A DNA stretch of 35,050 nucleotides from Ilumatobacteraceae bacterium. GTDB taxonomy: Bacteria > Actinomycetota > Acidimicrobiia > Acidimicrobiales > Ilumatobacteraceae. The position numbers and the translations under genes are program-made. Of the stretch, positions 1 to 8,939 are shown piece by piece. Under the pieces are notes generated by a model. That model did no database searches, had not been told where the DNA came from, and saw only the letters and a list, made by a program, of their open reading frames with translations. Location of the stretch: contig JANRCO010000027.1 of NCBI GenBank assembly GCA_030726975.1, positions 1 to 35,050 on the forward strand, written 5' to 3'. Numbering within the stretch: the stretch's first letter is position 1; every line of letters begins with the position of its first letter.

Positions 1-410
1 ATGGTGTATTTATGAGACAGCTGTGGATCATTTTCAATTGCAGTACATACGCGAGCAACCCCTGGCGTGTACGCCATTGACAAATCATCACGGTCATTCA
101 CGGGTGCCGTGCTAATGACCTCAATCTTTCCGGCCTCATGCATGCGAAATGTTCGGTCCCACCAATCAAGAACTGTGACGCCATCAAGTTTTTGTACCGC
201 AGCCACAATTGCATGTTGGTGCTCTTCATTTCGACAATGCACAACAAGACTGCGACGAAGAACTGGCCCACGAACATCGAAACCATCAAGAGCTCCGATG
301 TTTCCGCCCGCTTCACCGATAGCAGCACACAACCGTCCAAGAGTGCCCGGCACATTGTCGAGTTGACAATCGAGTGCGATGGAGTGTGCAGCGTTAGGAA
401 GAATGGACAT
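1..410 (-). CDS. NAD-dependent malic enzyme with N-terminal ACT domain (partial, runs off left edge)
   Basis: Manual reverse-strand translation from ATG at 410: MSILPNAAHSIALDCQLDNVPGTLGRLCAAIGEAGGNIGALDGFDV...VNDRDDLSMAYTPGVARVCTAIENDPQLSHKYT. ACT-like N-terminus followed by the malic enzyme motif AYTPGVA..C.AI. Not listed in the supplied ORF track. Confidence 0.85.
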   Translation of the reverse strand, partial: MSILPNAAHSIALDCQLDNVPGTLGRLCAAIGEAGGNIGALDGFDVRGPVLRRSLVVHCRNEEHQHAIVAAVQKLDGVTVLDWWDRTFRMHEAGKIEVISTAPVNDRDDLSMAYTPGVARVCTAIENDPQLSHKYT

Positions 411-415
411 AAGGC

Positions 416-421
416 ATTCTA
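416..421 (-). promoter_or_regulatory. candidate -10 (TAGAAT), 5 nt from malic enzyme ATG
   Basis: Minus strand TAGAAT-GCCTT-ATG. Confidence 0.4.
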
Positions 422-475
422 CGATACGGACTATGTAACTAAATGTTTGCTCAGCTTCCTTCGAAATTGCCACGT

Positions 476-481
476 TATGCT
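476..481 (+). promoter_or_regulatory. candidate -10 (TATGCT), 6 nt from DrrA-like GTG
   Basis: TATGCT-CATTTT-GTG(488). Confidence 0.45.
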
Positions 482-487
482 CATTTT

Positions 488-1471
488 GTGAATGATGCAC
501 CGAAAAACATCGATACGGGTGAGTTCGCAGTTGAAGCCAGAGGGCTTACCAAACACTATGGAGACGTTGTAGCGCTCGACGGTCTTGATCTCTCTGTTCC
601 CACTGGCTCTGTTCTTGGTCTACTGGGTCCGAATGGTGCGGGTAAGACCACGGCGGTTTCTATTCTCACCACACTCACCGCACCCGATGCTGGAACGGCC
701 AGGGTCGCTGGTGTCGATGTCATCAAAGAGCCCCAACGCGTACGGTCCCTCATTGGTTTGTCTGGGCAATACGCCGCTGTCGATGAGCACCTCACCGCGA
801 CCGAGAATCTGGAAATGATCGGATGTCTCTACGGAATGCGTCGCCGAGCCGCCCGACAAAAAGCGAACGAACTCATTGAACGATTCCGACTCACCGAAGC
901 TGCCGATCGGCCACTCAAGACATTCTCTGGTGGCATGCGGCGACGTATCGACTTGGCAGGTGCGTTGTTGGCCGACCCTCCCGTTCTTTTTCTCGATGAG
1001 CCAACTACTGGTCTTGACCCAAGAAGTCGTGGCGAACTTTGGGATGTCATTCGTGAACGTGTCGATGCTGGCACCACGGTCATTCTCACAACGCAATACC
1101 TTGAAGAAGCCGATCAATTAGCTCATGAAATTGTGGTGATTGACCATGGTCGCGCCATCGCGCGCGGCACCTCACAAGAATTGAAACGGCGCACCGGAGG
1201 CGAGCACCTCGATATTCATCTTGCGCTAATTGGAGATCTTCCTCGCGTTGAAGCAATCTTGCGACCCTTCGCAATCGGAGCCATTCGTATTGATGACCAA
1301 GATGCACTCATTTCAATTCCTGTTGCTAAAGGTGTTGAAGCTCTTGGCTCGGTAATGGCAGAACTCTCGGCACAAAACGTAGAGATCGCAGACATCGGAC
1401 TACGACGACCAACACTCGATGATGTTTTTATGGAACTCACCGGACGCAAGACCCAGGAGGAAGAGTCGTGA
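488..1471 (+). CDS. ABC transporter ATP-binding protein, DrrA-like (daunorubicin resistance family)
   Basis: Walker A GPNGAGKTT, signature FSGGMRRR, Walker B VLFLDEPTTGLD. ORF track starts at 443, but GTG 488 fits the homologous N-terminus and a -10 at 476-481. Confidence 0.9.
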   Translation: MNDAPKNIDTGEFAVEARGLTKHYGDVVALDGLDLSVPTGSVLGLLGPNGAGKTTAVSILTTLTAPDAGTARVAGVDVIKEPQRVRSLIGLSGQYAAVDEHLTATENLEMIGCLYGMRRRAARQKANELIERFRLTEAADRPLKTFSGGMRRRIDLAGALLADPPVLFLDEPTTGLDPRSRGELWDVIRERVDAGTTVILTTQYLEEADQLAHEIVVIDHGRAIARGTSQELKRRTGGEHLDIHLALIGDLPRVEAILRPFAIGAIRIDDQDALISIPVAKGVEALGSVMAELSAQNVEIADIGLRRPTLDDVFMELTGRKTQEEES

Positions 1472-2262
1472 TCAGAATGCTTCGCGATGCCGCCACAATT
1501 GCCCGACGAAACATGATCCGCATCGGGCGTGTGCCCGAGGTAATGGTTTTCGTCATTATTCAGCCACTGATGTTTGTGCTGCTTTTCGCCTATGTGTTCG
1601 GCGGCTCAATTGATATTCCCGGTGGCAACTATCGCGAGTTTCTCATCGCAGGAATCTTCGCCCAAACCGTTGTTTTCGGCGCCACGTTCACTGCATCGGG
1701 GCTAGCCGAAGATGTTCAAAAAGGTCTGATCAACAGATTCAGGTCACTTCCGATGTCGCGTTCAGCCGTTGTTGCGGGCCGCACAGCGAGTGATGTGGTG
1801 TACAACTCGCTGTCTATCATCATCATGTCGTTAGCCGGATTAGCAGTGGGTTGGCGCATACGTGGTTCAGTTCTCGACGCAGTGGTTGCCTATGCGTTGC
1901 TGCTCTTTTTCTCGTATTCATTTTCGTGGGTAATGGCGTGTCTCGGGTTGATGGTTCCTACGCCAGAAGTAGTCAATAACGCCACCTTCGTCGTGCTCTT
2001 CCCACTTACCTTTATTGCCAACACTTTTGTTCCTTCCGACAGTTTGCCGGGAGTGCTGAAAACTATTGCCGAGTGGAACCCGGTGTCGACATTGACGCAC
2101 GCTGTTCGTGTTCGCTTTGGGAACCTGCCTGCTGAAACCCCTGACCCCACTGCATGGCCGTTGCAAAACGCAATGTTGTACTCGCTCGGGTGGGCAATTC
2201 TCTTAATTGTTATTTTCGCACCCATCGCAACGCGCTTGTATCAGCGCACAGGAAAGCGTTAA
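1468..2262 (+). CDS. ABC transporter permease, DrrB/ABC-2 type
   Basis: Hydrophobic ABC-2 membrane protein overlapping the ATPase stop codon by 4 nt (GTG start 1468). Confidence 0.88.
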   Translation: MIRMLRDAATIARRNMIRIGRVPEVMVFVIIQPLMFVLLFAYVFGGSIDIPGGNYREFLIAGIFAQTVVFGATFTASGLAEDVQKGLINRFRSLPMSRSAVVAGRTASDVVYNSLSIIIMSLAGLAVGWRIRGSVLDAVVAYALLLFFSYSFSWVMACLGLMVPTPEVVNNATFVVLFPLTFIANTFVPSDSLPGVLKTIAEWNPVSTLTHAVRVRFGNLPAETPDPTAWPLQNAMLYSLGWAILLIVIFAPIATRLYQRTGKR

Positions 2263-2272
2263 CCAGAGCTAA

Positions 2273-3487
2273 TTACTCCACGCGTAGGCCAGAAATTGCA
2301 CGGGCAATCACGAGTTGCTGAATCTCTGAAGTTCCCTCGAAGATGGTGTGAATCTTTGCGTCACGGTGCATGCGCTCAACGTGGTACTCACGGGTGTAGC
2401 CATAACCACCAAGAATCTGGATGGCTTCTTCGGTTACTTTCACCGACATCTCTGATGCGAAGTACTTGCTCATTGAGCCTTCTGCATTTTTGAAGCCACC
2501 GTTTTTCGAGAGCCATGCTGCTCGCCAAATGAGCAGACGAGCTGCATCAATTTGTGTTGCCATGTTGGCAAGCTTGAAGGCAATGGCCTGGTTCATGATG
2601 ATGGGTTTACCGAAGGCAACGCGCTCTTTGGCGTAGTCGAGTGCAATTTCATATGCAGCGCGTGCAACACCAAGTGCTTGTGCGCCTACTGCTGGGCGTG
2701 TTGCTTCGAAAGTTGCCATTGCTGGCTGCTTGCCGCTTGATGCGCCACCTTCGCGGTAACGAGCTAGTTTTGCATCGAGTTTTTCTTTGCCACCGAGCAA
2801 GCAACTTCCTGGAATACGAACATCGTCAAGCACTACTTCTGCAGTGTGCGATGCCTTAATTCCGTGCTTTGCGTACTTCTGCCCTTGGCTGAGTCCTTTT
2901 GTGTTCGGTGGAACAACGAATGATGCCTGTCCACGACCTTTGAGCGCTGGGTCGACTGCTGCAACAACAACGTGCACGTTTGCAATGCCACCGTTGGTGA
3001 TCCATGCCTTGGTGCCGTTGAGTACCCATTCATCTTTTGCTTCGTCATACACAGCACGAGTGCGCAAGCTGGAAACGTCGGAACCTGCGTCGGGTTCACT
3101 CACACAAAATGCTCCAAGCTTCACGTCGTTTGCATCGCCGTAGCACTGTGGCACCCACTCCATCAGTTGCTCTGGTGTGCCGTTGCCGGCGATACCCGCG
3201 GCTGCAAGACCCGAACCCATGATGGCCATACCGATACCGGCGTCGCCCCAAAACAGCTCTTCAATGCTGACCGGCATCGACAACCCAGTGGGGTCGGCCA
3301 TGTTGTTCATGAGGAACTCCCAGCCGTACAAACCGATTTTTGCGGCCTCTTGTACAACGGGCCACGGGAACTCTTCGCGCTCGTCCCACTCTTGGGCGGC
3401 GGGGCGAATGACGTCTTTTGCGAAGGTGCGAACCCACTCTTGAATTTGAAGTTGGTCGTCGTTGAGTTGGAGGGAGAAATCAGCCAT
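2273..3487 (-). CDS. acyl-CoA dehydrogenase
   Basis: 404 aa with acyl-CoA dehydrogenase motifs: FCVSEPDAGSDVSSLRTRA, ILGGYGYTREYHVERMHRDAKIHTIFEGTSEIQQLVIAR. Confidence 0.93.
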   Translation of the reverse strand: MADFSLQLNDDQLQIQEWVRTFAKDVIRPAAQEWDEREEFPWPVVQEAAKIGLYGWEFLMNNMADPTGLSMPVSIEELFWGDAGIGMAIMGSGLAAAGIAGNGTPEQLMEWVPQCYGDANDVKLGAFCVSEPDAGSDVSSLRTRAVYDEAKDEWVLNGTKAWITNGGIANVHVVVAAVDPALKGRGQASFVVPPNTKGLSQGQKYAKHGIKASHTAEVVLDDVRIPGSCLLGGKEKLDAKLARYREGGASSGKQPAMATFEATRPAVGAQALGVARAAYEIALDYAKERVAFGKPIIMNQAIAFKLANMATQIDAARLLIWRAAWLSKNGGFKNAEGSMSKYFASEMSVKVTEEAIQILGGYGYTREYHVERMHRDAKIHTIFEGTSEIQQLVIARAISGLRVE

Positions 3488-3493
3488 GCGTAT

Positions 3494-3499
3494 AAGTTA
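3494..3499 (-). promoter_or_regulatory. candidate -10 (TAACTT), 6 nt from acyl-CoA dehydrogenase ATG
   Basis: Minus strand TAACTT-ATACGC-ATG(3487). Confidence 0.45.
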
Positions 3500-3629
3500 C
3501 CCATCAGTAGGGCGTGATGCCTCATTTTCCTCGATTTCTGCAGATTTTTGTTGCCAGTTTGTGTCCCCCAAAGCACACATGAGAAAAAGAAAATCATGGA
3601 CGATTCAAGCCAAGGGGGTTATTTTGAGT

Positions 3630-4289
3630 GTGAGTGAAATTGAACGTAGGCAACTTCACAAGGAGGTGGAGAACATCATGAGTGACGACTCTGCGGCTGT
3701 TCTCATGCGACTGCTTCCGCCCGTTAGCTGGAATGATTTTGCCACCAAACAAGACCTTGAGACCTTGGGCAAATTCATACAGTTGGGTTTCAATAATTCA
3801 TTGCTTGAGTTGCGCAATGAATTGCGCAAAGAGTTTGTCGACGAAACCGGAATTCTACGCAGCAGCATGCACGGCGAATTCGTAGATCTTCGCAACGGCA
3901 TGCAAGACGAATTCGCAAGTCTTCGCAAAGAGGTATCCACTGAATTCAGCGCTACGCGAAGTGAAATGAACACAGAGTTCGCCGCAGTGCGAAGTGAAAT
4001 GAACACAGAGTTCGCCGCCGTACGCAGTCAACTCCACCACGAAATCGACGGCCTGCGTAAAGAAATGAACACGGAGTTCGCAGCTGTACGCAGCGAAATG
4101 AACACAGAGTTTGCGGCCGTACGCAGTGAACTCCACCATGAAATTGACGGCCTGCGCAAAGAAATGAACGCAGGATTTCTCGATCTACGCAAAGAAATGA
4201 ACCATCAAACTCATCGCATGTTTATGGCGATGCTGGGCATTAACACTTTGCTCATGAGCGTTGCCATTGCGGCATTCAAGTTGCTCTAA
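3630..4289 (+). CDS. coiled-coil protein with 11-residue repeats and C-terminal transmembrane anchor
   Basis: GTG 3630 gives MSEIERRQLHKEVENIMSDDSAAVLMRLLPPVSWNDFATKQDLE, then EMNTEFAAVRS-type hendecads and C-terminal hydrophobic MLGINTLLMSVAIAAFKLL. An alternative ATG at 3678 has a strong SD (AGGAGGT). Confidence 0.75.
   Translation: MSEIERRQLHKEVENIMSDDSAAVLMRLLPPVSWNDFATKQDLETLGKFIQLGFNNSLLELRNELRKEFVDETGILRSSMHGEFVDLRNGMQDEFASLRKEVSTEFSATRSEMNTEFAAVRSEMNTEFAAVRSQLHHEIDGLRKEMNTEFAAVRSEMNTEFAAVRSELHHEIDGLRKEMNAGFLDLRKEMNHQTHRMFMAMLGINTLLMSVAIAAFKLL
3963..4160 (+). repeat. two tandem 99-bp units (33 aa), each made of three 33-bp hendecad repeats
   Basis: EMNTEFAAVRS-EMNTEFAAVRS-QLHHEIDGLRK (3963-4061), then EMNTEFAAVRS-EMNTEFAAVRS-ELHHEIDGLRK (4062-4160). 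Confidence 0.95.
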
Positions 4290-4292
4290 CAG

Positions 4293-6404
4293 CTATTGCA
4301 AAGGAATGGCGAGGAGCGAGGGCGCAATGGTGTCCATAATCAACTTCGCCCCAGGCTTGTATACGTGTACACCATCCCAGCGATAACCCAGGTCGTTGCC
4401 GATAATTGAACTGGTGCACCACTCACGTGGCCCCTTCACAAAAGTGGTTGTGGCAGCATTTTCACTTGCCACTTCTTGGAGCAACTTGTTGAGTTGAGCA
4501 GTTCGCGTGTCATCACCTCGCTCGGGAAGCGGCGGGATGCCAGCACCTTTCACATCTTTTGGTCGCATACACGGCACTTCAAGAAGCGCAACCTTTGCAC
4601 CGCCAAGAACAAGTGCATCGATGCCACGCTTCACTTGTGTTTTAAAGAAGGTGTCAGCCTGAGGAGAGCCGAGCGAATAGTTGACTCCACCACCCAGAAC
4701 GTCGAGAACTTCCCAAGCACCCAAAACGACTAGCGCTAACTGACCTTTAGCCTTTTGAACTGAAGCAGTCCATTTCTTTTCCCAGCCTCGACAGAATTGA
4801 AATGATTGCTTGAAGTCAATAGATGGGCTAACGCCGGTGCCCGTGTCGTACACACCGCAACCCGACACACCTCCGTCGGTAACGGTGAAAGTTTTTTCAA
4901 TGCCCATGGGAAGATTCTTGGCAAGAGCTTTAGCTTGCGAGTCGCCCACAATGACGAAACGAATGGGGTTAGCAAGGGTGGGCAATGTTGTAGAAGGAGC
5001 GACGACGCCGTTCACGGTGGTTTGTGTTGCCCCGGCAATTGTGGTGGTTGCTCCAAATTCCACGTCTTCTCCGTTGTCTACCGATAAGTCAATGGGCGTG
5101 GTGAAGGCCAAAGCGATACTGACTGACGCAATGAGCACTCCGGCTGCCGTTGCATAACTACTTGCAATGATGACCATGTCGCGACGAGACGGGTGATTGA
5201 TGTTGCGCAATGTTTCTCTCGCCCGCCCAATGAACCCGTTGCGGATGGGCACTTCAATGCAGCGGTACGACAATTCTGTAACGACTGCAGTGATGACAAT
5301 CGCAATGAAAAACTTTCCTGCCGATTCCCGCGCGTCCGTAAACAGGAAAATTGGCCAGTGCCAGAGATACAAACCATAGGATCGCTTCCCTATTTCAACA
5401 AGAGGCGCGTAACCAAGAAATTTCTGCACGCCTACTGCGTTGGGGTGAACCGCACACGCGACGAGAACGAGTGATGACAGAGATACGAGAATTAATCCAC
5501 CGCGATAGAGCGGAGCCCCAGAAACAGTGAGACCCAATGCCATGAGTACAAGCAGTGATCCACTCACCAATGCCGCAAGGCTGAGGGTGCGCTCTGGAAT
5601 GTCGGCTGCCGAGGCGCGCCCTCTCTGCGCAATACCTGCCATGCGCCATGGTCGCCACAAACACGCTCCGGCGGCACCAAGGAGTAAGCCAGTTGATCGC
5701 GTCAAGGTAGAGAGATACAAAAAGTTGATGCGGTCGCCGTTGCCTGAGGAGTATGCAACGGCAGTGAAGAGCATGATGAAAACTGCAACCACGAGCAACA
5801 CCTGAGCAACTTTCGCGCGATTTTTACCCCACTTGAACAATGCAATAAATGCAATTGGCCATAACAAATACCATTGCTCTTCTACCGCAAGCGACCACAA
5901 GTGACGCAGCAGTGGCGGGTCACTAGGTGCGAAGTAGGGAACGTCGCTGGAAAAAATTTGCCACCAGTTCGAAATGTAAAAAACAGCAGACAAAAAGTCG
6001 TGACGTAACTGCCCTACTTTGTACTTCGAGAACAGAAGAGCCCACGCCGACACCGCAACCAACATGGTGAAAAGAGCTGGCAACAAACGCCGTGCACGAC
6101 GAATCCAAAATTGTCGAAGTGAAATTCCCCCGGTGTCTTCAGACTCTTCCAACAACAGTGAAGTGATGAGAAAACCACTCACGACAAAAAAGACTTCAAC
6201 ACCAATGAACCCGCCACGGATCCAACTGAAATGTGCGTGATACAAAATGACCGCAAGAACGGCGAGGGCACGCAAGCCGTCGAGCGATGGGATATACCCC
6301 ATCTGCGACGGGCCCAGTTGAGCATCGAACGACGACAAGCCGCTTAGAGCCCGATCTTCGCCAGCGGCGTTGCGTTGGTTGTCGTTTTTAAAGTGCTCTT
6401 TCAT
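4293..6404 (-). CDS. acyltransferase 3 (OafA/YrhL-like) with C-terminal SGNH-type domain
   Basis: 703 aa. N-terminal YIPSLDGLRALAVLAVILYHAHFSWIRGGFIGVEVFFVVSGFLITSLL, multiple TM segments, C-terminal FVIVGDSQAKAL (SGNH block I) and GVHVYKPGAKLI. Confidence 0.9.
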   Translation of the reverse strand: MKEHFKNDNQRNAAGEDRALSGLSSFDAQLGPSQMGYIPSLDGLRALAVLAVILYHAHFSWIRGGFIGVEVFFVVSGFLITSLLLEESEDTGGISLRQFWIRRARRLLPALFTMLVAVSAWALLFSKYKVGQLRHDFLSAVFYISNWWQIFSSDVPYFAPSDPPLLRHLWSLAVEEQWYLLWPIAFIALFKWGKNRAKVAQVLLVVAVFIMLFTAVAYSSGNGDRINFLYLSTLTRSTGLLLGAAGACLWRPWRMAGIAQRGRASAADIPERTLSLAALVSGSLLVLMALGLTVSGAPLYRGGLILVSLSSLVLVACAVHPNAVGVQKFLGYAPLVEIGKRSYGLYLWHWPIFLFTDARESAGKFFIAIVITAVVTELSYRCIEVPIRNGFIGRARETLRNINHPSRRDMVIIASSYATAAGVLIASVSIALAFTTPIDLSVDNGEDVEFGATTTIAGATQTTVNGVVAPSTTLPTLANPIRFVIVGDSQAKALAKNLPMGIEKTFTVTDGGVSGCGVYDTGTGVSPSIDFKQSFQFCRGWEKKWTASVQKAKGQLALVVLGAWEVLDVLGGGVNYSLGSPQADTFFKTQVKRGIDALVLGGAKVALLEVPCMRPKDVKGAGIPPLPERGDDTRTAQLNKLLQEVASENAATTTFVKGPREWCTSSIIGNDLGYRWDGVHVYKPGAKLIMDTIAPSLLAIPLQ

Positions 6405-6409
6405 GGTGT

Positions 6410-7558
6410 TTATTTCCTACGCGAAACCGTAGCAAGCGCTGCCCCTGTAAGAACTGCAGCAACAACATATGGCCACGCAACACCAGCATGATCGAAAAGT
6501 AACCCTGCAATTGCGGGACCAATGATACGCGCGAGTGCCCCTGCAGATTGCTGAACTCCAAGTACTTCACCACGCCGCTCGGGTAACACCGAGTCGGCAA
6601 CAACGCTGGTGAGTGATGGAGTCACCAAACCTTGGCCGAGTGACAGAAGTGCAAGTGCGAAAAAAAGCACTACCCATACTTCTGCAATAGAAAGAACGAT
6701 AAACCCAGCAATGAGCGTTACGAAACCCGCAGTAAGGAGCCGTTCAGAACCAAAAGCTTTTGTGAGCGGACCAATGAGACCACCTTGCACAATGACAAGC
6801 ATCACTCCAACGACGAGGAAAACGGCCGCTGCAGAACCTTCGGTGAGTTGAAAACGACGCTCACCGAACAAAGAAAATGTTGCTTCAAACCCCGCGAACG
6901 CAGTGCCCGACAACAACGCCGTCATGGTGAATCTGTTCCAAGCAAAACTTCTGCGTCGTGAAACAACTTGTGTGGCATCGCGAGCTTTCCCGATGTTCTG
7001 ATTTGTTTCGGGAAGTCGAATAAAAGCAGCAATGGCATTGCACAGTGCAAATACACCTGCGACATAAAACGGAACATGCGGACCACCGAGTGCTGCTAGA
7101 CCACCAATTGCCGGTCCGAGTACGAAGCCCACACCGAATGCCGCGCCCAACATTCCTAACAACCGGGCGCGTTGCTCGGGTGGCGCAATATCGGTAATGG
7201 CACTTTGTGCTACCGACACACTGGCCCCCGACGCACCATCGAGAAAACGACCTAAAAAGAGCAACCACAATGTTCCGGCAGCGCCCGTGACAAAACTGCC
7301 AACTGCGGTGCCCAAGAGCGAAATGATGATGACGGGTTTACGACCAATGCGATCGGACAATCGACCCATGAAAGGCGCAAAGAAGAACTGCGCGATGGAA
7401 AATGAGGAGAAGAGTAGGCCTATTTCAAAACCACTTGCACCAAACCGGTCTGCATAGCGACCCAGAATGGGTACCACCATGCCAAAGCCCACCATGTCGA
7501 GAGCAACGGTGCTCCAAATGACCCAGAATCCGGCTGGAAACTTGGTGCGCTCAGCCAC
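6410..7558 (-). CDS. MFS transporter (drug/tetracycline efflux-like)
   Basis: MAERTKFPAGFWVIWSTVALDMVGFGMVVPILGRYADRFG...GRLSDRIGRKPVIIISLLG. GTG at 7558 overlaps the cysS stop. The ORF-track start at 7657 lies inside cysS. Confidence 0.88.
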   Translation of the reverse strand: MAERTKFPAGFWVIWSTVALDMVGFGMVVPILGRYADRFGASGFEIGLLFSSFSIAQFFFAPFMGRLSDRIGRKPVIIISLLGTAVGSFVTGAAGTLWLLFLGRFLDGASGASVSVAQSAITDIAPPEQRARLLGMLGAAFGVGFVLGPAIGGLAALGGPHVPFYVAGVFALCNAIAAFIRLPETNQNIGKARDATQVVSRRRSFAWNRFTMTALLSGTAFAGFEATFSLFGERRFQLTEGSAAAVFLVVGVMLVIVQGGLIGPLTKAFGSERLLTAGFVTLIAGFIVLSIAEVWVVLFFALALLSLGQGLVTPSLTSVVADSVLPERRGEVLGVQQSAGALARIIGPAIAGLLFDHAGVAWPYVVAAVLTGAALATVSRRK

Positions 7559-8915
7559 GCCGTACCTTTGTGCCCTCTTTCGTTGTTTCCACCACATAGC
7601 CGGCTGCTTGTAGTTCGTTGCGCAACGCATCGGCAGTAGCAAAATCTTTTGCGGCACGTGCAGCGTCGAGCTGAACAGCTTTCTCGGCGATGTCGGTACT
7701 CACTTCAGCAAAGGCGTTGACCTGCAGACCAAAGGCGACACACATTTCTTTCACAGCGCCAGCTAAAGCGCCTGCAAGAACGTCGTCTTTTACGTCTAGT
7801 GCTGCATTCGCTTTACGAATGGTGTCGAACATCAATGCGGTTGCACCAGGCGTATCGAGATCATTATTCATTGCGGTACGAAATGATTGCAATGTGGCCT
7901 CATCGGCAGTTGCGTTGGTTGATACTTCTGCCATACGAGCAAAGAAACCATCGATGCTGCCTACTGCTTTGACCGAAGCATCGATGTTGTCTTGACCCAC
8001 TCGAACTGGTGAGCGGTAGTGCGTTTGCAACAAAAGCATGCGGTATGCGCGAGGGTCGTAGTGTTCTACCAAGTCGAGAAGGTTGGTGACGTTACCCAAA
8101 CTTTTCGACATTTTTTCGCCTTCGGTGTCGACAACAAAACCATTGTGCATCCAATGGTTTGCAAAGGTCTTTCCTAACGCAACAGCCTGGGCTCGTTCGT
8201 TTTCATGATGCGGAAAGCGCAAGTCGGCGCCACCGCAATGGAGGTCGAACCCTTCGCCGAGCAACTGCAAACTCATCACTACACACTCGCTGTGCCAGCC
8301 CGGACGACCTTCACCCCATGGCGACGGCCATGCAGGTTCACCAGGCTTAGTAAATTTCCATAGTGCGAAATCGGCGGGGTGTTTTTTCTCGCTTGCCCCG
8401 AACACTTCACGGTCGCCGCCGCCTGCGAGCATGTCTTCAAGTTTTTGATGCGCGAGCAAGCCGTAGTCGTCGACCGATGTGACACTGAGATACACCCCAT
8501 CGGAGGTGGCATAGGCGCGCTGTAGACCAATGAGCTCGCCGATCATTGCCACCATCTGGTCGACATATTCCGTTGCATGGGGAATGTCGTTTGGCTTTTC
8601 TACATTGAGAGCGGCCATGGCCGAAAACCACATGGTTTCGCACTTCTGGGTAATTTCTGCCCATGGGCGGTTTTCTCGGTTGGCGCGGTCGATGATTTTG
8701 TCGTCAATATCGGTGATATTGGAGACCAGGCGGACCTGAATGCCCGTCCAAGTGAGATAACGGCGCAAAATGTCGTAGACCAGGGTGGCTCGGCCATGCC
8801 CAAGGTGGGGCGGGCCGTAGACGGTAGGGCCGCAGAGGTAGATGCTGAGGTGCCCGGGCTGGCGCATTGCAAGGGGTCGGACCTCTTGAGTGGCAGTGTC
8901 GTAGAGAGAAAGCAC
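7551..8915 (-). CDS. cysS: cysteinyl-tRNA synthetase
   Basis: YLCGPTVYGPPHLGHGR, WHSECVVMSLQLLGEGFDLHCGGADLRFPHHENERAQA and KMSKSLGN motifs; GTG start at 8915. Confidence 0.96.
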   Translation of the reverse strand: MLSLYDTATQEVRPLAMRQPGHLSIYLCGPTVYGPPHLGHGRATLVYDILRRYLTWTGIQVRLVSNITDIDDKIIDRANRENRPWAEITQKCETMWFSAMAALNVEKPNDIPHATEYVDQMVAMIGELIGLQRAYATSDGVYLSVTSVDDYGLLAHQKLEDMLAGGGDREVFGASEKKHPADFALWKFTKPGEPAWPSPWGEGRPGWHSECVVMSLQLLGEGFDLHCGGADLRFPHHENERAQAVALGKTFANHWMHNGFVVDTEGEKMSKSLGNVTNLLDLVEHYDPRAYRMLLLQTHYRSPVRVGQDNIDASVKAVGSIDGFFARMAEVSTNATADEATLQSFRTAMNNDLDTPGATALMFDTIRKANAALDVKDDVLAGALAGAVKEMCVAFGLQVNAFAEVSTDIAEKAVQLDAARAAKDFATADALRNELQAAGYVVETTKEGTKVRRG

Positions 8916-8921
8916 TCTTTG

Positions 8922-8931
8922 ACTCTAGGGT
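8922..8931. promoter_or_regulatory. candidate bidirectional promoter core: overlapping -10 elements for cysS (TAGAGT, minus) and valS (TAGGGT, plus)
   Basis: Plus strand ACTCTAGGGT. TAGAGT on the minus strand is 6 nt from cysS GTG 8915; TAGGGT on the plus strand is 8 nt from valS ATG 8940. Confidence 0.45.
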
Positions 8932-8939
8932 AAGTGCCT

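Noticed and set aside
620-1117. 165-aa minus-strand ORF inside the ABC ATPase gene
   Set aside because: Fully antisense to a strongly supported DrrA-like gene; no domain signature.
3656-4139. Minus-strand ORFs 3656-4006 and 3855-4139 with repetitive sequence
   Set aside because: They are shadows of the 33-bp in-frame repeats of the plus-strand coiled-coil gene.
3963-4160. Possible CRISPR or tandem-repeat array
   Set aside because: Units are contiguous, in frame and encode hendecads; there are no unique spacers.
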